Notes under the pieces: generated by a model
Told to the model about the DNA's origin: nothing
The model's input: only the letters and a program-made list of their open reading frames with translations
Database searches by the model: none
Shown: positions 17,610 through 25,528 of the stretch, piece after piece
How the letters are laid out: each line of letters begins with the position of its first letter
Numbering within the stretch: the stretch's first letter is position 1
Made by a program: the position numbers and the translations under genes
Origin: Paludibacter jiangxiensis
GTDB taxonomy: Bacteria > Bacteroidota > Bacteroidia > Bacteroidales > Paludibacteraceae
DNA: 39,280 bases
Assembly: GCA_945897785.1 (NCBI GenBank)
Contig: CAMDGD010000014.1
Coordinates: forward strand, 1 to 39,280
Direction: 5' to 3'

Positions 17610-18676
17610 ATAAATGCTTGTTTTTGTTTGTTTCGTAGGCTCTTAATTAGAATATACCCCATGCTAAGTTGTTGCGGTATAAGTAATAAACAATTGCATA
17701 TTGGGTTTTGTTTGCTGGCCAAAGATACCAGTATTCGTGTTAAAAAGATGCTGGTTATATATGCCCAACTGATTGTTGCCGAGCAAGTGAGTAATACAGG
17801 GATAAATCCAACAGAACTTATAAGCCAAAAAGCAATGGCTAGTATGCTAGAGTTGCCAAAATATGCGATTATGTTTTTTGAAAAACCCTTGCTTGCTTCC
17901 TCAAAACCGGTATACATGCGACAACGAATAGCGTTATCGCCTAAAAAGCAACCAATTCGATACCCTTTCTTTTTATATAAACGGGCAATGGCAATATCTT
18001 CTACAGGCTTGTTTTTTACTGTAGCATGAGGGAGCAGTTGCTTGTAAATGGTAGCATCAAAAAGCATGTATTGCCCATTGGCTGCTGCAATTGAACTAAA
18101 ACGACTGTAGGGAACCAAGGCTAAAGGCAATAATGAAACTAAAATATAGTTCATTAGAGGTACAGTTATTTTTTCTCCGAAGGAGAACAATTCTTGCTTT
18201 GGAAAAATGGAAAGAAACTGCAATTTAAACCCTTGCATCTTTTGAATACCTTTTGTAATAGCATTTTCATTGATTAATACATCGGCATCTAAGAATAGGA
18301 AATAGCGCCCTTTAGCTTCTTTAGCTAAGCAATGGCATCCGAAATTTTTTCCTAGCCAATCTTCGGGCAAACCCATTGATTGTATTAATCGTATGCGTGA
18401 ATCAATTTTCTCGAACGATTGCACTATAGCCGCTGTGTTATCCGTCGATTGATCATCAAAAACCAGAATCTCTAGCGTTTGTTGCTGTTGTTTTGTTAAT
18501 TGTGTAAGCAGTGTTCCAATTCGTTCTTCTTCGTTTCGAGCGGGGATAAGTACCGATACCACTACCGTTCTATCAATCTCGGTTTTTTTGTGGAATAATG
18601 AAAACAACCCGTTGGATAGTGCAATAATGAGTTGCAGTATTGAAAAGGCGATGACGAAGTAGGCTAAATAAATCAT
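17582..18676 (-). CDS. Family 2 glycosyltransferase, CrtQ-like
   Basis: This 364-residue membrane-bound GT2 enzyme probably transfers a sugar to a hydroxylated carotenoid. An N-terminal membrane helix (about 1-27) is followed by the GT-A fold: VVSVLIPARNEEERIGTLL (about 39-57), VFDDQSTDNTAAIV, and FLDADV (about 127-132), the DxD metal site. LPEDWLGKNFGCHCLA (about 103-118) resembles the staphyloxanthin glycosyltransferase CrtQ and the hopanoid enzyme HpnB. Two or more membrane helices occur at about 165-190 and 275-325. The start overlaps the acyltransferase stop as ATGA, typical of translational coupling. The sugar cannot be predicted. Hopanoid modification is the main alternative; the operon favours carotenoids. 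Confidence 0.84.
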   Translation of the reverse strand: MIYLAYFVIAFSILQLIIALSNGLFSLFHKKTEIDRTVVVSVLIPARNEEERIGTLLTQLTKQQQQTLEILVFDDQSTDNTAAIVQSFEKIDSRIRLIQSMGLPEDWLGKNFGCHCLAKEAKGRYFLFLDADVLINENAITKGIQKMQGFKLQFLSIFPKQELFSFGEKITVPLMNYILVSLLPLALVPYSRFSSIAAANGQYMLFDATIYKQLLPHATVKNKPVEDIAIARLYKKKGYRIGCFLGDNAIRCRMYTGFEEASKGFSKNIIAYFGNSSILAIAFWLISSVGFIPVLLTCSATISWAYITSIFLTRILVSLASKQNPICNCLLLIPQQLSMGYILIKSLRNKQKQAFIWKERTILC

Positions 18677-19299
18677 GCTTTATTTCTCCTTATTTGTTCA
18701 TTAATACATTGGGTATAAAACTGCCGGTAACTATGTTGGAATTCTGTAAAACTAAAATTGGAATAAGCATAGCTTGAAATATATTGAAAAAGGCTTGGTT
18801 TTTTGTTCGAAAAGTAATCGCATAAGTGCACTACAAACAACACCTGTATGGGCTTATTTGTTTTTCTTATAATGTGTTCTATGCCTTTTTCGAACGAGAT
18901 TTCTTGTTGATGCATCGATTGGATTTCCCCTTGAGGAAACAGCAATACCATATTGCCTGAATCGTTTAATAGTTGTGCTGTATAATCAATTGTTTCGAGC
19001 ATACTTTTGCCTTTTTTATTGATAGAAAATCCGCCGGTAAAAGTAAAAAACCAATATTTTCGTAGTTGCTCTTCCAACATCATAAAATGGAATTTTCGTT
19101 TAAGCAGTTTCAAATTTAGTTGCATAATCCAAAACCCATCCCACCAGCTAAGATGGTTTGCTACCACCAGTAAGGGTGTTTTTTTATCTTCAAAATTCCC
19201 AATAACGGTGCAATCGTGAAAATGTTTTTTAATTTTTCTTAACGCATATATCTTGAAAAATGGATATACTAAGCTATGGTGCTTTGCTTTTAAAATCAT
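18673..19299 (-). CDS. PlsC-type acyltransferase of the carotenoid operon
   Basis: The 208-residue protein belongs to the 1-acylglycerol-3-phosphate acyltransferase fold. The catalytic NHLSWWD (about 48-54) is the NHx4D motif, and LFPQGEIQ (about 119-126) is a variant of the substrate-binding FPEG motif, with Gln for Glu. Family role is acyl transfer from acyl-CoA or acyl-ACP to a hydroxyl. Its place directly between cruF (3 bases) and the glycosyltransferase (4-base overlap) suggests that it esterifies a carotenoid glycoside, comparable with CrtO in staphyloxanthin synthesis, which is however a different acyltransferase family. A phospholipid role is the alternative. Confidence 0.82.
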   Translation of the reverse strand: MILKAKHHSLVYPFFKIYALRKIKKHFHDCTVIGNFEDKKTPLLVVANHLSWWDGFWIMQLNLKLLKRKFHFMMLEEQLRKYWFFTFTGGFSINKKGKSMLETIDYTAQLLNDSGNMVLLFPQGEIQSMHQQEISFEKGIEHIIRKTNKPIQVLFVVHLCDYFSNKKPSLFQYISSYAYSNFSFTEFQHSYRQFYTQCINEQIRRNKA

Positions 19300-19302
19300 G
19301 CT

Positions 19303-19992
19303 TTACAAAACCAATGAAAGTATAAGGAAAAAGACAAATTGAGTTGCAAAAATAAGCATAGCTAAAGGATTTGTTGTGCTGATTTTGAATACTTTTATTA
19401 AGGCATTAAAAAATACGGCAATAATAAACCAAGCAAGATAATTTTGTAATGGAATAGTGTTATTGTCCCAATACCACATGCCTAATTTGGGTGCCAACGG
19501 TTCTAATACGAAATCGTAAATAAGCATTAATCCGGAGGCAAATAGCACTTTCAGAAAATTGGGGATGCTTACTTTTTCAAAAACAGCGTTACTTACATAA
19601 CAAAGAAATAGCCAATTTAATCCAATAATTAAAGGCGTGTCAAAGAGTTTTATCCCCAAGGCTTCTCCGTAGTAGTATACACCAAAAATTTGATGGGTTT
19701 GCACCCCTAGCACTTCAATGCCGTATCCTAGTAAAAAAATTGTGCTAAAAACGGCTAGGCTTTTAGCATTTCCTTTGCCCTGATGAAATGCAGTTAGCAC
19801 AACAAAGTTTACAAGTAAGGCTAGGGGGGTAAGCATTTTAAAGAGCGATGCGGTAAATGGAATAAGCATGCCGGTGGTGCCTACCACATAAAAAATAAGG
19901 ATGAACTTTTTGGCTTCAACCGGAGAAACGGTAAAAAATCGGCTATATATGGAACGAAATTTATTCATGTGTTTTGAGTAACTATCAAACAA
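19303..19992 (-). CDS. cruF: CruF-type carotenoid hydratase (DUF422 family)
   Basis: CruF and its archaeal relatives add water across the terminal double bond of acyclic carotenoids to give 1-hydroxy end groups. The 229-residue integral membrane protein has about six hydrophobic segments. Family-like stretches are GYGIEVLGVQTHQIFGVYYY (about 89-108), TPLIIGLNWLFLCY (about 119-132) and YDFVLEPLAPKLGMWYW (about 159-175), with acidic residues inside the membrane region as in other DUF422 proteins. The upstream start overlaps crtB by 8 bases; a second ATG at residue 8 is equally possible. The hydroxyl made by this enzyme would be the acceptor for the glycosyltransferase two genes downstream. Confidence 0.85.
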   Translation of the reverse strand: MFDSYSKHMNKFRSIYSRFFTVSPVEAKKFILIFYVVGTTGMLIPFTASLFKMLTPLALLVNFVVLTAFHQGKGNAKSLAVFSTIFLLGYGIEVLGVQTHQIFGVYYYGEALGIKLFDTPLIIGLNWLFLCYVSNAVFEKVSIPNFLKVLFASGLMLIYDFVLEPLAPKLGMWYWDNNTIPLQNYLAWFIIAVFFNALIKVFKISTTNPLAMLIFATQFVFFLILSLVL

Positions 19993-20824
19993 GCTTACAG
20001 TAGTAATAAAAGATAGATTTTAGTAACAACAGGCTTTTGCCTAAGCCGTTAATTCGTATCCGTTCTGAGCGGATTTTGTTGGCCTTTGTTTGTTTTATTT
20101 TTTGCAGCAACGCCCAGTAATAATAGTACGCAGTTAAAACGGCTAGTTTTGAGTTTTTGGGTAGTTGTTTAATGCCTTCAAAAGCAAATAAGAAATCGTT
20201 TTCTATTGCATATACTAGGCTGTCTTTTAACTTTTCGTCGAATTTGTTGTTGGTGAGTTCCGGAAAATAAATTCGTTTCAGGCTATCCATATCATCTTTT
20301 AAATCGCGTAAAAAATTCACTTTCTGAAATGCAGAACCCAGTTTAATGGCAAAGGGCTTAAGCGATTCGAATAAGGTTGTATTGTTGTTGCAAAATATCT
20401 TCAAACACATAATGCCTACCACATCTGCCGATCCGTATATATAGCTGTCAATCTCGTTTTTGCTCAAGTATTCTTTTTTTGCCAAATCGGATTTCATGCT
20501 GCTTAAAAAAGCCTGAATCAAATCGTCCGGAATACCGTAGCTGTTTACTGTTAGCTGAAAAGCATGTAAAATTGGATTGGTACTTATGTTGGCATGCACG
20601 GCCTCATAATAATCGGCTTCGAATTTTTGCAACAAGTATTGTTTGTCGTAATCGTGCATGGTATCTACAATTTCATCTGCTAATCGGACAAAAGCATAGA
20701 GATTGAAAATGTGTTTTTTTGTTGGGTTGGTAAGTAAGTTCGATGCTGAGTAAAACGAAGTGCTGTATATTTTTGTTGTCAGCTCAGCAAGTTGAAAACT
20801 TGTTTCATTATATAATTGCATCAT
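19985..20824 (-). CDS. crtB: Phytoene/squalene synthase family protein CrtB
   Basis: CrtB condenses two geranylgeranyl diphosphates head to head to phytoene, the first committed carotenoid step. The 279-residue length is typical. Both aspartate-rich Mg2+-diphosphate motifs are present: RLADEIVDT (about 47-55) and NFLRDLKDDMDS (about 170-181). YIYGSADVVGIMCLKIF (about 128-144) is also family-like. The start ATG-ATG doublet (20824 or 20821) leaves the choice within one codon. It is the first gene of the operon; the 87-base space to the preceding gene is mostly filled by that gene's terminator, and no strong -7 box is seen. A diapophytoene (C30) product is possible and not excluded. Confidence 0.9.
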   Translation of the reverse strand: MMQLYNETSFQLAELTTKIYSTSFYSASNLLTNPTKKHIFNLYAFVRLADEIVDTMHDYDKQYLLQKFEADYYEAVHANISTNPILHAFQLTVNSYGIPDDLIQAFLSSMKSDLAKKEYLSKNEIDSYIYGSADVVGIMCLKIFCNNNTTLFESLKPFAIKLGSAFQKVNFLRDLKDDMDSLKRIYFPELTNNKFDEKLKDSLVYAIENDFLFAFEGIKQLPKNSKLAVLTAYYYYWALLQKIKQTKANKIRSERIRINGLGKSLLLLKSIFYYYCKLV

Positions 20825-20858
20825 AAAAATATGCGCTTATGTATTACAGAAATATTGG

Positions 20859-20899
20859 TAAAAAATAAGAGGCTGTATAAAGTACTTACACAGCCTCTT
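20859..20899 (-). terminator. Intrinsic terminator of the SPFH gene
   Basis: On the minus strand AAGAGGCTGT (20899-20890) pairs perfectly with ACAGCCTCTT (20876-20867) around a 13-base loop, and a run of T follows (complement of 20860-20865). It starts 13 bases after the SPFH stop and separates that gene from the carotenoid operon. Confidence 0.88.
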
Positions 20900-20911
20900 G
20901 TAAAAAAGGTA

Positions 20912-21790
20912 TTACATATTCTCTTTTTTCTTTTTTGAAGGAAAAGGTGTTATTCCAGCCATTTCGCTCATTACATTTACTAAATCTGAGCCTGTTGGTA
21001 CAACAATTTTTGAATTACTTTGAAGCGAATTTTCTAATGCTTCAAGTTTTCTTAGCACTTGCGCATTTCCTACAAAGTATTTTTCAGCAGCTTCGTTAAC
21101 TAATTTAATAGCTTCAGCTTCACCTTCTGCATGCAATATTTTTGCCCGTTTAAATCCTTCTGCTTCTTTAATTTTTGCCCGTTTAACCCCATCAGCAACT
21201 GTTTCGGCAGCAGTAGCCGAATCGATAGCAGCAATTTTTTCGTTTTCAGCTTTCACCACTTTATTCATGGTTTCTTGCACATCGCGTGGAGGGTCAATTT
21301 GTTTTAGTTCGGTACGGATTATTTCTACACCCCATCCTTTTGTTTCTTGATGAAGCGTTTTGTATAACTCAGCGTTAATTTTTCCGCGTTCGCTATTTGC
21401 TGATTTTAGGGTAAGTGTACCAATAATATTACGCAAGGTAGTACGGGCTAAGTTAACTATTTGGTATTGGTAATTATTTACATCGTACAAGGAGTTTTTT
21501 ACACTTTCTTCGTCCGATTTTACCCTAAAATAGACCTGAGCATCAACACTAGCATTAAGGTTGTCGTTAGTAATTATTTCTTGTGGTTGGGCATCTATCA
21601 TTTGCTCGGTGATGTTAACCATATACATTTTGTCGATAAATGGAATTATCCAGTGAAAACCCGGGTTTGCCAGTTTATGGTATTTACCTAGTCGCTCGAT
21701 TAATCCCCTTGAAGTTGGACGTACAATACGAACACCCGAGAAAAACAGGATAACGCCAACTACAATTAATAATAAATAATTCATTTCCAT
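20912..21790 (-). CDS. Slipin/stomatin-like SPFH membrane protein (QmcA type)
   Basis: SPFH proteins form large oligomers on the membrane and are linked to lipid microdomains and membrane protein quality control. The 292-residue protein has one N-terminal membrane helix (about 4-20), then the SPFH/band 7 domain with GLIERLGKYHKLANPGFHW (about 29-47) and the central region ARTTLRNIIGTLTL. A long coiled coil rich in Ala and Glu (about 180-245) has repeated KIKEAEGFKRAKILHAEGEA. It ends in a basic tail. The length and motifs fit the QmcA/paraslipin group. A partner NfeD gene, often adjacent, is not present. It has its own terminator and probably its own promoter. Two ATGs, two codons apart, are possible starts. 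Confidence 0.92.
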   Translation of the reverse strand: MEMNYLLLIVVGVILFFSGVRIVRPTSRGLIERLGKYHKLANPGFHWIIPFIDKMYMVNITEQMIDAQPQEIITNDNLNASVDAQVYFRVKSDEESVKNSLYDVNNYQYQIVNLARTTLRNIIGTLTLKSANSERGKINAELYKTLHQETKGWGVEIIRTELKQIDPPRDVQETMNKVVKAENEKIAAIDSATAAETVADGVKRAKIKEAEGFKRAKILHAEGEAEAIKLVNEAAEKYFVGNAQVLRKLEALENSLQSNSKIVVPTGSDLVNVMSEMAGITPFPSKKKKENM

Positions 21791-21855
21791 AATAGCATTG
21801 TTTAAGTGATTATTGTTTGTTTATATGATTGCGTTTTGTATTAAAACGGTTAGCT

Positions 21856-21863
21856 CAAAAGTA
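21856..21863 (-). promoter_or_regulatory. Putative -7 box of the SPFH gene
   Basis: The minus strand reads TACTTTTG, matching TAnnTTTG, 65 bases before the upstream ATG. No clear -33 TTG lies at the expected distance. The same octamer occurs before the GH130 gene. Confidence 0.45.
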
Positions 21864-21935
21864 GCAAAATATTTCTGTATAAAAAAACCATTTTTTATTA
21901 ATACTAATGTTCAGAAGTAGAAGTGTTATTTATTT

Positions 21936-22036
21936 GCTGAGGTATTTCCGAAGTCCCGACTTTTCGGGGCTGAGGTATTTCCGAAGTCCTGACTTTTCGG
22001 GGCTGAGGGTATTTCTGAAGTCACTACTTTATCGGG
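21936..22036. repeat. Three tandem copies of a 33-bp unit
   Basis: Copies start at 21936, 21969 and 22002, exactly 33 bases apart. The first two differ at one position; the third is degenerate. Each good copy contains GCTGAGGTATTTCCGAAGTC followed by a small hairpin (CCCGA-cttt-TCGGG in copy one). There are no unique spacers, so this is not CRISPR. A related 13-base fragment occurs at 33961-33973 in the reverse orientation. The 320-base gap holding it contains no gene. Confidence 0.9.
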
Positions 22037-22050
22037 ATTTAATTGGGAAT

Positions 22051-22095
22051 TAAACGCAAACCCCGTCTTTTATCTTTACTCTTTATTCTTTTGTC
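22051..22095 (-). repeat. Dispersed repeat module 1, inverted copy
   Basis: Read on the minus strand, this segment repeats module 1 of 12457-12497, including the AAAGAGTAAAGA core and GGGGTTTGCGTTTA, with about seven extra bases between them. It lies just downstream of the GT4 gene and is non-coding. Confidence 0.65.
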
Positions 22096-22110
22096 AGTTA
22101 TTGACGATTT

Positions 22111-24375
22111 TTAAAACGGATTTACTTCAATTTTACTGGGTTGTTTTAGTGTGTTAAGTTCGGTACGCTTATCTGTATATTTTTCGAGGGTAAGTCTGGC
22201 CATTAAATAACTTACGGTTGATTCAGCCCCTTGGTTTAGGTTTACCTGAAATTCTTCTAGTCCGTCGTAGCAACCCCCGGTACAAGGATTGTAAATAATT
22301 TGGTGTAGTCGGTTGTTGCCTAGAAACCAATTAAATGCGGTATGCATTTTTTGTACATACCGTTTGTCCTCAAATACTTCATTGAACTTATCTAAGGTAA
22401 GTATGGTATATGCCACATCAATAGGCTGTTCTCCAAACTGTTTTTTTGTTTCGCCTTTTTGTAACCATTCTTTGTTTGAGATTACTTCTATGCCATTGTT
22501 GTTGAATGTCTGTGAAAGTAAAAAGTTAAACGATTCAAATGCAATTTTTTTAAAACTATCGTCATTTGTATGCAACCAGGCATAAAGCATTGCTTCCGGT
22601 AGTATGCTGTTGGCGTAAGTGAGGTAGCCTTCAAACCATTTCCAGTTAGTTTCCGATTCGTGTCTATACATTTGTACTAATCTGTTTGCAAAGGTACTAA
22701 GCAATGCACTTTTTTCGGGGGTAGGTTTAACTTGCTGATAAGCAAATAGTCCTTTGATAGCAAACGCCATAGAGCGGGTTGAATGAATGCCGTTAAGATG
22801 CGGCATCGTTTTATCGAAGATTGCCCTAGCTTCAAAACAAATTTTTGTAGGAAATATGTTCTGTAATGAAATAATATAACCTAATGCCCAGATGGCTCTG
22901 CCGTTTGAGTCGTCGAGGTTCGTTGTTTCGTTTTGTATGGTAAATGCAAGCGCTTTGTCCATATAGTTTAAAAAATTGCCATGAGTTTGTTGACAAGATT
23001 GAATAAACGATAGGTATTTTTGAATTTGTGGTAAGCAATTTTTGTCGCCGGTAAGTTTGTAATACATGGCAATAGCAATCAGTGCACGAGCGTTGTCGTC
23101 GAGGGTATATCCGGTGCTTATATCGGGCTGATTAATTTTTGAGAACTGAATAATGCCGGTTTCGGTGGTCATTCTTAGCAGGTGATTGAGCTTGATTGGC
23201 GGATGATTGTAACGGATATTTATTGAACCTACCCCTAGTTTTTTACATAACATGGCGTGAGCAACAGCTGAGTTTTCCCATGCTGTAAATACTATTTTTT
23301 GTAAGGTATTGGAACTGATGTTTTTGCGCAACGGTTCGTTGTTTACCAAACTAAGTACCGCTTTAGCTAACTGTGTTGCATTGCAAAAGTCGAAGATGAT
23401 GCCGGTGTCGTTGTTTAGTATTTCTTTGGCATGGGGTATGGGTGTAGAAATGATGGGACAAGCACAACTCATGGCGTATACAAAAGTTCCACTAACGGCT
23501 TGGTTGGGGTCGTTCGAGGTAAAAAGGTAAATGTCTGTTAGTTGCAAATATTCTAGCAACTCCGGAAGCGCAAGGTATTGGTTGATAAATTGCACATGTT
23601 TTTCGAGGCCATAAGCCTTGACTTTCTGTTCCAAGCTTTCGCGGTATTTTTCTCCCTCGTTTTTTTTTACTTCCGGATGAGTTTTCCCTATAATAAGAAA
23701 TATTACTTCCGGACACTCTTTTACGATAGCAGGAAGGGCTTCTAATGTTGTTTCTATGCTTTTTCCTGAACTAAGTAAGCCAAAAGTAGTAAGCACTTTT
23801 CTGTTGCTAAGCTGATATTTTTGCTTCAACACTTTTTTGCCTAAATGGGGTACTAAGTGTGTGCCGTGTGCTATTACGGATACTTTTTGTGTACATAAGC
23901 CATAATCATTGGCTAAGATTGTTGCTGAAGTATGTGTCATTACAACGATAGATTTGCATGTATCGGCAATGGCTATGATTGTTTTTTTTAGCTTTTCGTC
24001 AGGCTTAGGGAGCACGGTGTGAAATACAATTACTATGGGCTTTGATACTGCCTTAAGAAATTGCAAAAAAGCCTGTTCTTGCTTAGCAAAGAAACCAAAT
24101 TCGTGCTGAATCAGTATTATTTTGGTTTCGAAATCATGATTGATGGTGTTTGCCATATTTTCGTATGCCTCGGCTTGGGATGTGTCTAATATATTTGTTA
24201 CCTCATCGGGATAATCATAACTAGCATCGCCCGACTCTAAAGCACATACTTTAATTGATAATGAATTGCTAAATTTGTTATTCAAGGCCTTTATAAGGTC
24301 TTGCGAATAAGTTGCGATGCCACACTCTCTGGGAGGGTAGGAGCTAAGGAATAAAATTTGAGTTGGCATATGCAT
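22111..24375 (-). CDS. Two-domain glycosyltransferase (GT4 plus C-terminal alpha-barrel-like domain)
   Basis: The 754-residue cytoplasmic protein starts with a GT-B glycosyltransferase of family 4: ILFLSSYPPRECGIATYSQD (about 7-26), then LTTFGLLSSGKSIETTLEAL (about 194-213), and the donor-site region SGTFVYAMSCACPIISTPIPH (about 300-320). From about 390 a helical domain follows with TGYTLDDNARALIAIAMYY (about 427-445), DDSNGRAIWALGY and NQGAESTVSYLMARL, reminiscent of (alpha/alpha)6 barrels. It lies 24 bases after the GH130 gene on the same strand and both probably act on the same glycan, likely mannose-containing by family association. The donor, acceptor and activity of the C-terminal half are unknown. 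No signal peptide is seen. Confidence 0.85.
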   Translation of the reverse strand: MHMPTQILFLSSYPPRECGIATYSQDLIKALNNKFSNSLSIKVCALESGDASYDYPDEVTNILDTSQAEAYENMANTINHDFETKIILIQHEFGFFAKQEQAFLQFLKAVSKPIVIVFHTVLPKPDEKLKKTIIAIADTCKSIVVMTHTSATILANDYGLCTQKVSVIAHGTHLVPHLGKKVLKQKYQLSNRKVLTTFGLLSSGKSIETTLEALPAIVKECPEVIFLIIGKTHPEVKKNEGEKYRESLEQKVKAYGLEKHVQFINQYLALPELLEYLQLTDIYLFTSNDPNQAVSGTFVYAMSCACPIISTPIPHAKEILNNDTGIIFDFCNATQLAKAVLSLVNNEPLRKNISSNTLQKIVFTAWENSAVAHAMLCKKLGVGSINIRYNHPPIKLNHLLRMTTETGIIQFSKINQPDISTGYTLDDNARALIAIAMYYKLTGDKNCLPQIQKYLSFIQSCQQTHGNFLNYMDKALAFTIQNETTNLDDSNGRAIWALGYIISLQNIFPTKICFEARAIFDKTMPHLNGIHSTRSMAFAIKGLFAYQQVKPTPEKSALLSTFANRLVQMYRHESETNWKWFEGYLTYANSILPEAMLYAWLHTNDDSFKKIAFESFNFLLSQTFNNNGIEVISNKEWLQKGETKKQFGEQPIDVAYTILTLDKFNEVFEDKRYVQKMHTAFNWFLGNNRLHQIIYNPCTGGCYDGLEEFQVNLNQGAESTVSYLMARLTLEKYTDKRTELNTLKQPSKIEVNPF

Positions 24376-24399
24376 ATAGTTTTTTTTATTTCAGATTTT

Positions 24400-25434
24400 T
24401 TATTTTGCTTTAAAGCTGACTAATTCATCTACTAGAGCTTTGAAGTTTACGGTAGCACAGGCAATGCTATCGTCGGCAGCTCCATAATAGATAAATAATG
24501 TTTCGCCAAAAAGCGCCGTTCCAGTTGGAAAAACCACATTATTCACCACTCCGTTTAGTTCCCAGTCGAGCGTGGGTGAAATAAGTGCATAAGGCAATCG
24601 AGCTAACTCTTTTAAAGGGTTGTCTAACTCCAACAATGCAGCGCAAGCAGCATAAACTAATCCTTTGGATGTTTCCTTTACGCCATGGTAAATAAGTACC
24701 CATCCGTGTTCTGTTTCTATTGGCGGACAGCCCCCTCCTATATACATATTCTCATGAGGATACACCGGATCCATTACAATGCGCTCGTGCAATTGGGCAA
24801 AATAATCTTCCCAAAAATCCTCGGTTAGTTCGGTTAAGTTGCTTATGCTTACTACTTGTATTCCCGGACGAATACGATGCAGAAACACCAGTTTTCCGTT
24901 TATTCTTCGTGGAAAAAAAATACAGTTTTTATCCCATAGCATAATTTTCTTTTCGGGGTCGGCCTCTTGGTAGTAAAATTTGTGGTTGTGGTAGTAATTT
25001 TCGTTAACCTTTCCTCCTTTTTCGGCTAAAAAAACAAATTTTGCATAGCTAATGGGAGGCACAATTAGTCCTTGTTTTTTAAAATGGATTAAATCGGAAG
25101 AGGTAGCTAAGGCTCCTCGTGCGTTGATACCATCGTAGCCGGTATAGGTCATGTAATAAGTATCGTCAATTTTTACGATTCGGGCATCTTCTACACCTTG
25201 CGATTCAAAGGCTGTTTCGGGAACCATAAAAGGCTTTTCCCATCTTTCGGCAATAGTTAACGGCCCATCAAAACGGCAATAGCCTATGGTAGATTGATTG
25301 CCTTTTTGTACCGCACGGTAAAACATATGCACACTGTCGCCTATACGAATTACCGCAGGATTAAGCACACCGTCGTTTTCGAATTCTTGTCCGGATTTCT
25401 CAAGTATTACGCCTATTTTTTTTACTTCAATCAT
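24400..25434 (-). CDS. GH130-family glycoside phosphorylase/hydrolase
   Basis: GH130 enzymes mostly phosphorolyse or hydrolyse beta-mannosides with a five-bladed beta-propeller. The 344-residue protein has characteristic stretches: GVLNPAVIRIGDSVHMFYRA (about 22-41), QGVEDARIVKIDDTYYMTYT (about 79-98), GGGCPPIETEHGWVLIYHG (about 233-251) and NVVFPTGTALFGETLFIYYG (about 297-316). There is no signal peptide, so it acts in the cytoplasm. It is the first gene of a pair with the GT4 protein. A hairpin with a T run lies immediately before its start codon, which may act as an attenuator. The exact linkage and whether it is a phosphorylase or hydrolase cannot be told. Confidence 0.88.
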   Translation of the reverse strand: MIEVKKIGVILEKSGQEFENDGVLNPAVIRIGDSVHMFYRAVQKGNQSTIGYCRFDGPLTIAERWEKPFMVPETAFESQGVEDARIVKIDDTYYMTYTGYDGINARGALATSSDLIHFKKQGLIVPPISYAKFVFLAEKGGKVNENYYHNHKFYYQEADPEKKIMLWDKNCIFFPRRINGKLVFLHRIRPGIQVVSISNLTELTEDFWEDYFAQLHERIVMDPVYPHENMYIGGGCPPIETEHGWVLIYHGVKETSKGLVYAACAALLELDNPLKELARLPYALISPTLDWELNGVVNNVVFPTGTALFGETLFIYYGAADDSIACATVNFKALVDELVSFKAK

Positions 25435-25445
25435 TTGTTATAAGA

Positions 25446-25480
25446 TAAAAAAAGAGTATGTACCTATGAGGAACATACTC
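25446..25480 (-). terminator. Terminator or attenuator directly before GH130
   Basis: On the minus strand GAGTATGT (25480-25473) pairs perfectly with ACATACTC (25461-25454) around an 11-base loop, followed by seven T (complement of 25446-25452). It is 48 bases after the small lysine-rich gene and ends only 11 bases before the GH130 ATG. It may end the small gene's transcript, or regulate read-through into GH130. Confidence 0.8.
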
Positions 25481-25517
25481 AGTTGTTTACGCATTACACG
25501 TTTATAGTTTAGGAATA

Positions 25518-25525
25518 CAAAAGTA
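25518..25525 (-). promoter_or_regulatory. Possible -7 box between the small gene and GH130
   Basis: The minus strand reads TACTTTTG, a match to TAnnTTTG, 3 bases after the stop of the small gene. A transcript starting just beyond it would contain the hairpin at 25446-25480 as leader. No good -33 element is seen. Confidence 0.35.
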
Positions 25526-25528
25526 GCT

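Noticed and set aside
21936-22036. Possible CRISPR array
   Set aside because: The 33-base units are directly contiguous with no unique spacers, and there is no cas gene.
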